This document shows, piece by piece, positions 57,750-64,000 of a stretch of DNA of 64,000 bases. Made by a program: the position numbers and the translations under genes. The notes under the pieces were generated by a model that did no database searches, was not told the DNA's origin, and saw nothing but the letters and a program-made list of their open reading frames with translations. How positions within the stretch are numbered: the stretch's first letter is position 1; every line of letters starts with the position of its first letter. Source of the DNA: SAR202 cluster bacterium (GTDB lineage Bacteria; Chloroflexota; Dehalococcoidia; Lucifugimonadales; Lucifugimonadaceae); assembly GCA_009392215.1 (NCBI GenBank), contig VFGZ01000055.1:56474-120473 (forward strand), read 5' to 3'.

Positions 57750-58910
57750 ATGGCACTAAAATCGTCCCTGAATCCTGGTTCGACTATTGGCATAATTGGT
57801 GGCGGACAATTGGGTAGAATGCTCGCGATAGCTGCGCGCCAAATGGATTATAAAACAGTTGTTCTTGATCCTGATTCAAACTGTCCTGCGGGTCAAGTGG
57901 CTGACAGGGTAATTAGGTCTGAATATTCGGATATAAAAGCGTCCAGTGAACTTGCTGCCTTAGCAGATGTGGTCACATACGAATTTGAAAACGTTGACGC
58001 TGATTCTGTTTCTAGTGTTGAGAAACAGAAACCAGTTCGTCCTTCCTCGCTAGTGCTCCGCACAGCGCAAAACCGATTGTATGAGAAAAAGGCCTTGATG
58101 GAAGCCGGTATTCCCGTTGCCAGTTTTCGTAAAGTTGATTCACTAAGGGACTTGGAAGATGCAGCATCGGTTTTAGGGTATCCACTGGTACTCAAAACAG
58201 CCACAGAGGGTTATGACGGGAAAGGGCAATCGATTATTGATGGAGAGGCTGATCTAGCAATTTCTTATGATCAGTTGAATGCTCGTAATGTTGAACTTAT
58301 CGTTGAGCAGTTCGTTTCTTTCAAGGCTGAGGTATCGACTATATGCGCCCGCACGATAGATGGTATGACAGCGACATTTGATCCAGCTGAGAACATCCAT
58401 CGAAATCACATTTTAGATACTTCAATAGTTCCAGCGCGGATTGATGAATCGGTGGCGGATAAAGCTCGTATTATTGCTACTGATATTGCTGAAAAATTAG
58501 ATGTTATAGGTTTGATTGCTGTTGAGATGTTCGTGACGCAAGAGAACGATATTCTTGTCAATGAATTGGCGCCTCGTCCACATAATTCTGGTCACTACAC
58601 GATGGATGGGTGTGACACCTCTCAGTTTGAACAGTTAGTACGTGTATTGGCTGGTATGCCAATTACTTTGCCCAGGCTACATTCGCCTACAGTAATGGTT
58701 AATCTGCTTGGTGAAATATGGGAGGACACCGGTGGTAATCCAGATTGGCAGCGTGCCCTTGAAATGCCGGGCGTGAGTCTACATCTTTATGGGAAGTCTG
58801 CCGCCAGGGTAGGACGTAAGATGGGACATATCAATGTGGTTGCTGAAACGGTTGCAGAAGCTCTTTATATTGCAGTAGAGGCTCGTAAAAGGGCATGGCG
58901 GCGGGCTTAG
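57750..58910 (+). CDS. purK: 5-(carboxyamino)imidazole ribonucleotide synthase
   Basis: A 386-residue ATP-grasp enzyme. IGIIGGGQLGRMLAIAARQ, VTYEFENVDADSV, KTATEGYDGKGQ and NELAPRPHNSGHYTMDGC are all PurK signatures. It makes N5-CAIR from AIR, bicarbonate and ATP. It is coupled to purE. The gene ends 59 bases before the convergent ABC exporter genes, with no clear terminator between. Confidence 0.96.
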   Translation: MALKSSLNPGSTIGIIGGGQLGRMLAIAARQMDYKTVVLDPDSNCPAGQVADRVIRSEYSDIKASSELAALADVVTYEFENVDADSVSSVEKQKPVRPSSLVLRTAQNRLYEKKALMEAGIPVASFRKVDSLRDLEDAASVLGYPLVLKTATEGYDGKGQSIIDGEADLAISYDQLNARNVELIVEQFVSFKAEVSTICARTIDGMTATFDPAENIHRNHILDTSIVPARIDESVADKARIIATDIAEKLDVIGLIAVEMFVTQENDILVNELAPRPHNSGHYTMDGCDTSQFEQLVRVLAGMPITLPRLHSPTVMVNLLGEIWEDTGGNPDWQRALEMPGVSLHLYGKSAARVGRKMGHINVVAETVAEALYIAVEARKRAWRRA

Positions 58911-58969
58911 ATTAATGGCAAGTTACGCAATATAACCAGGCAAACCATCAGGCAGCCTGAGGGTAAAAA

Positions 58970-59758
58970 TTACGTGGTTGTACTAGTTGTTGTGGGCTTT
59001 TTGAATTGAGAGTGATCGTAATTATTCATTCCCGCTTCAGTTAGTTCTAATATTCCGTTGTTGACTATGTAGATCTGGTCGGACATATCGATAAGAGTGC
59101 GGTCGTGTGTTGTTGCCACGACTGACATACCTTCTTCGCTTACCATATGACGGAATAGACCAAAAATTTCTGCAGCGTTTACCGAGTCGAGTTCGCCGGT
59201 TGGTTCATCGGCCAAAATTACATCCGGACGCATAGCAACAGCCCGTGCAATGGATATACGTTGTTGTTCACCTCCTGAAAGTTCGTAGGGCCGGTGCTTT
59301 GCACGTCTTCCGAGACCAACCATCTCTAGGACCTCATCAGTGCGGGATGAACGTTCTTTAGCTCCGATCCCTGCTATTCGCATGGGTAGTTCTACGTTCT
59401 CGTATGCTGAGAGTAAAGGAAGCAATGCGAAAGATTGGAACACAACTCCTATTCGATGTCTGCGGAGCTGTATGAACTGTTTTTCACTATAGTCAGATAG
59501 GTCCATCCCTTCGAACAACACCTGCCCGGAGGTTGGATGATCCAGTCCCGCGAGCATATTCAAAAGAGTCGTCTTGCCTGATCCAGAACGGCCGACAAGT
59601 GTAATAAATTTGCCTTTTTCAACATCAAGATTGATAGACCGGATGGCGTGGATTATTTCGCCTTCAAGCTGATATTCACGTGATGCGTTGATAGCTTGGA
59701 TTATTGTGTTTCCAGTCGGTGATTCAGGGGCAGTTGTTTTGTTAGTCGCCCGATTCAA
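58970..59758 (-). CDS. ABC transporter ATP-binding protein (MacB/LolD type) 1
   Basis: A 262-residue ATPase. Walker A is [12 protein letters not shown], the signature is [16 protein letters not shown] and Walker B is [12 protein letters not shown]. The length and the TGELDSVN continuation place it with the LolD/MacB/FtsE exporters that pair with FtsX-like permeases. Its start overlaps the end of the second ATPase gene by 17 bases, so the two are translationally linked. The last residues are a Thr-rich tail. Confidence 0.9.
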   Translation of the reverse strand: MNRATNKTTAPESPTGNTIIQAINASREYQLEGEIIHAIRSINLDVEKGKFITLVGRSGSGKTTLLNMLAGLDHPTSGQVLFEGMDLSDYSEKQFIQLRRHRIGVVFQSFALLPLLSAYENVELPMRIAGIGAKERSSRTDEVLEMVGLGRRAKHRPYELSGGEQQRISIARAVAMRPDVILADEPTGELDSVNAAEIFGLFRHMVSEEGMSVVATTHDRTLIDMSDQIYIVNNGILELTEAGMNNYDHSQFKKPTTTSTTT

Positions 59759-60620
59759 GGGTTACCTTTCCGTCTTTTATATCGACTCGAACCTTTCGCT
59801 CGATGTTGAGTTCGTTTAGTACATCCCTTGGTATCTGAACCGATCCTGCTGTATCGATTAGTAAGAATTCCTCGGTGTTAGTGGTTTCGCCGTTCAACTT
59901 TCGCTCGTATGAAACTTCTCGAGTGGTCTCGGTGCTTGTTTTGCCATCCTTGATAGCAATGGCTCTTTGAACACTTGTTGCAATCGCTGGGTCGTGAGTA
60001 ACGATAAGGATGGTTGTTCCTAGATCTTGGTTCACCTTATTCAGGAGTTCTAGAACTTCTTTACCGGTTTGGTCATCTAGTTCACCAGTTGGTTCATCAG
60101 CGAGTAATAGTGGTGGCTTATTGGACAGACCAACCGCGATTGCTACTCTTTGCTGTTCACCACCTGATAGCTCGGCGGGCTTGTGGTTGGAACGATCTCC
60201 CAGACCAACGATATCAAGAAGTTCCTGAGCGCGTGTTTTACGTTCTGACTTAGGTGAGCCCGCTATGACCATAGGGAGCTCAACGTTTTCCAGAGTCGTA
60301 AGATATGGAAAAAGGTTTCTAGATGTTTCCTGCCAAATAAACCCTACTTCATGGCGTCTGTATCTGACGACTTCTTTATTAGTCATCTGCAATAGATCAA
60401 AGTCACCGACACGAATCGCTCCGGCGGAAGGTGTATCGTATCCCGCCAGTATGTTTAATAATGTGGATTTTCCGCTGCCAGATGCACCCACTATGGCGAG
60501 GATCTCACCTTCTTGTACTGTCAGTTCGAGGCCGCGCAAAGCAACGACCTCAAGATCTGCTGCTTTGTAAATTTTGAATAATCCACTGCACTCGATATAT
60601 GCAGAGCCTGACGTAGTCAT
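59742..60620 (-). CDS. ABC transporter ATP-binding protein (MacB/LolD type) 2 with AbrB-like C-terminus
   Basis: A 292-residue ATPase. Walker A is VGASGSGKSTLL, the signature [17 protein letters not shown] and Walker [13 protein letters not shown]. After the ATPase core (about 1-230) the protein goes on for about 45 residues: AGSVQIPRDVLNELNIER, then [14 protein letters not shown]. This has the pattern of a SpoVT/AbrB swapped-hairpin domain, as found in antitoxins and transition-state regulators. Its ATPase closely resembles the neighbouring one, and the two probably form a heterodimer on the FtsX-like permease. The permease gene ends 32 bases upstream. Confidence 0.88.
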   Translation of the reverse strand: MTTSGSAYIECSGLFKIYKAADLEVVALRGLELTVQEGEILAIVGASGSGKSTLLNILAGYDTPSAGAIRVGDFDLLQMTNKEVVRYRRHEVGFIWQETSRNLFPYLTTLENVELPMVIAGSPKSERKTRAQELLDIVGLGDRSNHKPAELSGGEQQRVAIAVGLSNKPPLLLADEPTGELDDQTGKEVLELLNKVNQDLGTTILIVTHDPAIATSVQRAIAIKDGKTSTETTREVSYERKLNGETTNTEEFLLIDTAGSVQIPRDVLNELNIERKVRVDIKDGKVTLESGD

Positions 60621-60652
60621 TTAGTTAGCACCTGTGAAGTTCACGAAATATC

Positions 60653-63600
60653 TCAACCGTCGCCCATCCTCATTACCTTGTGTATCGACATACGGTAGAC
60701 AGAAATTAGGATTACGCTGATCACTATAAAGAATACTAATCCCAAAAGGCTAAATGTGATCCCAAAACCGAACCAGTCTATTTCAATTGCCATGGGAGGA
60801 ATTACTACTGCATTTGATGCCGAACTGGCGAGATATGGCATGATAGTTGTTCCCATGCGCATCCCCATGAATATGCCGATAGCTATGGCTATTACGATCA
60901 CTATTACTTGCTCTAAAATAACCAGAAGTAGTAATTGTTTCATAGATAAACCAATAGTTCTTAATAATGCAAGTTCATTGCGACGTTCATTGAACGAAAC
61001 TTTTGCGTGAACAAGGAAACCTATTGCACTTACGATCAGCACGGTTAAAAATGCGATTCCTAAAAGTGCTTTCCATCCTGCAGCCACTAGAGGGTCGAAT
61101 GCCACTTCCGAAAGATAAACTGTTCGATCGGAAATTTTTGATCCTGGCTTAACTCTTACCGATGTGAGTTTCTGTTGAATATCACTAACTGCAGGATCTC
61201 CTGGCGATACGGTTTCCAGTATATCTTCTGAACTGATTAGTTCAGAACCTTGTGCGGTAGCAATCCAAAATTCCCTCGGTTGTCGATCTCCTAAAATACG
61301 AACGACGTTCAATTGTTCATGGAGAACGTTGAAATCAGCGATCAAAAAAGGTTCGTTGTTGATGCCCATGGTAGGGAAGTAATCGACAACATCGCGAACA
61401 GAAACTTTTATTGGGAACCCGTCAACGGACATATTTATGATTTTTCCATCGTTACCACCAAATTGTTCAATAAATTGTGAGCTGGCAATTACTGGAACAG
61501 TTTCGAGTTCAGAGCCATAGGTTAATCCGCGGTACTCACGAGGACCTGAAGTTGTCCACCGTAGCCGTGCTACACCTTTCTGTTTTGTTCCATCGGGATT
61601 CGACGCGGGCCTTAGGCTGTCACCGAGAGCTTCGCGAGTCGGGGTCATGATTCTCCAGTTCGTCACGGAGTCAAATGTTTCCACAGTTAGTAGTTCGGTC
61701 CCAGTGTGATTAAGAACGGCGATATCATCTATATCAAGGGCCCCAGGACTTAAGTCATTGTCAAAATTGATAACGCCGATCGAATGAAGTCGAATTGGTG
61801 GCGCTGGCAGTAATCCCGCTATTCCCCGGAATCTGGATCCTTGCAGACTTGAGCCAATCCGGCACCATTTTGGAGGTTCTTCTTCAATTGTGTGAGGACA
61901 GTCAAAGCGGTATTGGTCGGTTGCTATCGGAGAAAGTTTTCCAAGAGGTACTGAAAAAAAATGTCCATTGGAATCGGATAATCTTGCGATAAAAATTGTT
62001 GAGGGTTGTCTGACCAATGGAAGTACGCGGGCTGTGATCCACCTACTTTCTTCCGGCAGCACAATACCCGTTGAACTACCTGGATTGAAGACGTAGGCTT
62101 TGGATTTCAGCGAGTCAAGCCCAAAGTCATCTCTAATCCAAGCGATGTCTTCAATTGTTTCGAAATCGAGACCAATTAGATCAAATTTCTCTATATTAGT
62201 TCCCGAACTGATAATTGCAGGCTCTCTGTATATGGGTGAGACGCTTTTCACGTCCTCACCTTTGCGAATTGCTTCTAAAACAGATCTCGACATACCACCA
62301 GTTGTTGTGTTGATGCCGGTTAATTTCAGATCAGCACCTGTTCTGTAATAAGCCTGATCAATGGCGCTTTGTTTAAGAGTTGCGGCAAAGCTTGCAGCGA
62401 ATACACCTAGAGCGGCAGTAAGAATGAGCAGTAAAGATAAGCGGGAGTGATGTGTGGGGTTTCTAGCCATTTGCCAAATCCCGAGTATCAACGCAGGAGG
62501 GGTGATCGAAGACATGGGACGTTTTGATAAAGCCTTACCCATGATATTCATCCCTGGCGGGTAGATGCGTATCAATACAAATCCAGCTGCAATTAGGAAC
62601 ATAGCAGGGACACCAAGAATTAATTGATTGACCGTTGTCTCACCAAAAAGACTTGTCGCAACAAATGAACCCTGTTTAGTCAGTTGCCAGAATAGAAACA
62701 TCACGAGACCTAGGAAACCGATATCTAGGTAATATCTTTGAATCACTGCGAGTCGTGCTGGTCTTGTTCGGGTTATTCTGCTGGCTAGTAGACCAAGTTG
62801 AGTTGCTCGTAACGCTGGAATGAATAGCCCAAATAATCCCAATATTGCACCAAGGAGTGCCATCTGAAACGCTTCAAACGTGAGCCCTGCGGGCAGAGGA
62901 TTGCCGTTATTGAGTTCGCTGTAAAGGGGGAGTACGCCAATAAACTTGACCCCCAGCATCGCAATGAATGGTCCAGTTGATGCTGCGATTACGGCCAGTA
63001 TGCTGGCTTCGATGATAAACACTGCAAGGATTTGTCTGGATGTTGCTCCCCTGGTTTTTAACAGGGCTATTTCGTTCTTCTGTGTATCCACAAGAAGCGA
63101 TGCGAGTATTACTACGTAGTACAGAACCACAAGAACGATAAGGATTAGAACAATTAGCATCGGCAGACGATTAAAAAACAGGTCTGCTTCAAAGGCTTGT
63201 AATACTTGCGGGAGGTCGGACACGAGATAGAAACCGTCAACGATTGCTTTGAGTTCTCGTTCTGTAGATTCTATGGTGTTTCGAATGGATTTTGTTTCTG
63301 TAGCCTTTATTTGTCTTGGGTCGACGTCAAGCCACCATGAGTAATCGGAACCCATATTCGGGAAGTAAACACCTACAGCTTCCAAAATTGTTTCTCTAGG
63401 AACGACAAATCGTGCGAATTGAAGCGTGTTGGTACGAGAACTAAAAGCAGCGTTTTGAATACGCCAATGGGCCGCATCCGGGTCAACACGTTCATATAAA
63501 CCCGTAACCAGAATGTCTAGGCTTGTATGTTCATCTTCCCAGTACGGCCTTGCTGGATAGATGTCACCCACGTTAATCTGCATGGTATTCGCCGACTCTA

Positions 63601-64000
63601 TATCCAGGATGCCTTCGATCTGAAGTGGGTCAACAGATTCATTAATCGACGCAATTTTTGGGAACTCGCCATCGACGATGTTCACTCGATCCTTCAGATT
63701 AGGTAGAGTCATCAGTGAGATTCGACAGCAGTCACATTCGATCAGTCGACCATCTTCATTGCCCGTGCGACCTATGGTTGTACGGCACGGACAATCGCTT
63801 GGCGCCATCATCGGTGGGGGCAAATCAACGAAGAATGTCCAGGTCTTGATGGCAAATTCATGTCTGTTTAGAAAATGAGAGAACTGTTGCACTATTGAGC
63901 TATTCATTGCTTCAATAATCGTGGCATCAGTTTGAGAGTTTGTAGGGATTTGGCCGGCCTCGACAAGCATGTCAATGTCTGTGCTGGCATGAGCGGATAT
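60653..64000 (-). CDS. FtsX/MacB-like ABC exporter permease (partial, runs off the right edge)
   Basis: A large permease with at least 1105 residues from the first in-window ATG at 63970. The frame stays open to base 64000, and the first membrane helix and N-terminus are missing, so the gene continues past the window. Visible parts are an extracytoplasmic domain, a three- to four-helix FtsX core (LIVLILIVLVVLYYVVILAS, then ASILAVIAASTGPFIAMLG and LLGAILGLFGLFIPALRATQ), a second helix pair, another large extracytoplasmic domain and a final FtsX core at the C-terminus. This is the fused two-module MacB/LolCE layout. A Cys cluster (C60, C62, C79, C81, C82 from 63970) lies in the first outer domain. 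It acts with the two ATPases downstream. Confidence 0.88.
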   Translation of the reverse strand: MSAHASTDIDMLVEAGQIPTNSQTDATIIEAMNSSIVQQFSHFLNRHEFAIKTWTFFVDLPPPMMAPSDCPCRTTIGRTGNEDGRLIECDCCRISLMTLPNLKDRVNIVDGEFPKIASINESVDPLQIEGILDIESANTMQINVGDIYPARPYWEDEHTSLDILVTGLYERVDPDAAHWRIQNAAFSSRTNTLQFARFVVPRETILEAVGVYFPNMGSDYSWWLDVDPRQIKATETKSIRNTIESTERELKAIVDGFYLVSDLPQVLQAFEADLFFNRLPMLIVLILIVLVVLYYVVILASLLVDTQKNEIALLKTRGATSRQILAVFIIEASILAVIAASTGPFIAMLGVKFIGVLPLYSELNNGNPLPAGLTFEAFQMALLGAILGLFGLFIPALRATQLGLLASRITRTRPARLAVIQRYYLDIGFLGLVMFLFWQLTKQGSFVATSLFGETTVNQLILGVPAMFLIAAGFVLIRIYPPGMNIMGKALSKRPMSSITPPALILGIWQMARNPTHHSRLSLLLILTAALGVFAASFAATLKQSAIDQAYYRTGADLKLTGINTTTGGMSRSVLEAIRKGEDVKSVSPIYREPAIISSGTNIEKFDLIGLDFETIEDIAWIRDDFGLDSLKSKAYVFNPGSSTGIVLPEESRWITARVLPLVRQPSTIFIARLSDSNGHFFSVPLGKLSPIATDQYRFDCPHTIEEEPPKWCRIGSSLQGSRFRGIAGLLPAPPIRLHSIGVINFDNDLSPGALDIDDIAVLNHTGTELLTVETFDSVTNWRIMTPTREALGDSLRPASNPDGTKQKGVARLRWTTSGPREYRGLTYGSELETVPVIASSQFIEQFGGNDGKIINMSVDGFPIKVSVRDVVDYFPTMGINNEPFLIADFNVLHEQLNVVRILGDRQPREFWIATAQGSELISSEDILETVSPGDPAVSDIQQKLTSVRVKPGSKISDRTVYLSEVAFDPLVAAGWKALLGIAFLTVLIVSAIGFLVHAKVSFNERRNELALLRTIGLSMKQLLLLVILEQVIVIVIAIAIGIFMGMRMGTTIMPYLASSASNAVVIPPMAIEIDWFGFGITFSLLGLVFFIVISVILISVYRMSIHKVMRMGDG

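Overview
This window looks like a chromosomal piece of an uncultivated bacterium of moderate, slightly AT-rich composition. The best guess is a marine Chloroflexota of the SAR202 type. The reasons are four divergent enolase-superfamily (mandelate racemase/muconate lactonizing) paralogs in 64 kb, many amidohydrolases and Gfo/Idh/MocA oxidoreductases, a threonyl-tRNA synthetase without a TGS domain, and a split glycine decarboxylase (gcvPA/gcvPB). The assignment is inferred from gene content only. I see no transposase, integrase, phage gene or CRISPR array.

Layout. 1-6 kb: an enolase-family sugar-acid dehydratase diverges from a YjhG/YagF-type dehydratase, followed by an amidohydrolase and a metallo-beta-lactamase-fold hydrolase. 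6-9.3 kb: tRNA-Asp, then a minus-strand copper module (copA, a YHS protein, a glutaredoxin). 9.4-18.2 kb: rpoB-rpoC with its own promoter and a leader holding two stacked stem-loops. 18.3-21.5 kb: tRNA-Val, thrS and citrate synthase. 21.6-28.7 kb: a run of co-directional genes (MidA-like methyltransferase, gcvT, gcvH, gcvPA, gcvPB, an amidohydrolase) that ends in a peroxiredoxin whose peroxidatic cysteine codon is an in-frame TGA. 28.8-30.6 kb: KDPG aldolase and KDG kinase. 30.7-34.7 kb: minus-strand gamma-glutamyltransferase, a TIM-barrel epimerase-like protein and an amidohydrolase. 34.9-38 kb: an MFS transporter and two membrane proteins. 38-42.5 kb: a tight minus-strand operon of an enolase-family protein, a deacetylase-like amidohydrolase and two tandem PLP enzymes. 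42.8-56.3 kb: mixed catabolic genes, a VLRF1/eRF1-like protein and a HEAT/sigma-4-like protein. 56.4-59 kb: alpha/beta hydrolase and purE-purK. 59-64 kb: a minus-strand ABC exporter of the MacB/FtsX kind, running off the right edge.

How the genes fit together. Much of the accessory content suits oxidation of sugar acids and related organic acids. Gfo/Idh oxidoreductases and lactone or ring hydrolases could make aldonates. Enolase-family and YjhG dehydratases would make 2-keto-3-deoxy acids. KdgK plus KDPG aldolase, or the HpcH/HpaI aldolase, would cleave these to pyruvate and an aldehyde. The glycine cleavage genes feed one-carbon metabolism.

Most notable observations: (1) a probable selenocysteine peroxiredoxin at 28196-28675, with a bSECIS-like hairpin just downstream of the TGA; (2) an RNA polymerase beta' subunit that keeps the N-terminal zinc site but has lost three of the four cysteines of the second; (3) an ABC ATPase with a C-terminal AbrB-like domain; (4) a HEAT-repeat protein ending in a sigma-region-4-like helix-turn-helix; (5) a GGQ-bearing VLRF1-like protein; (6) a probable AUU start codon for gcvPB.
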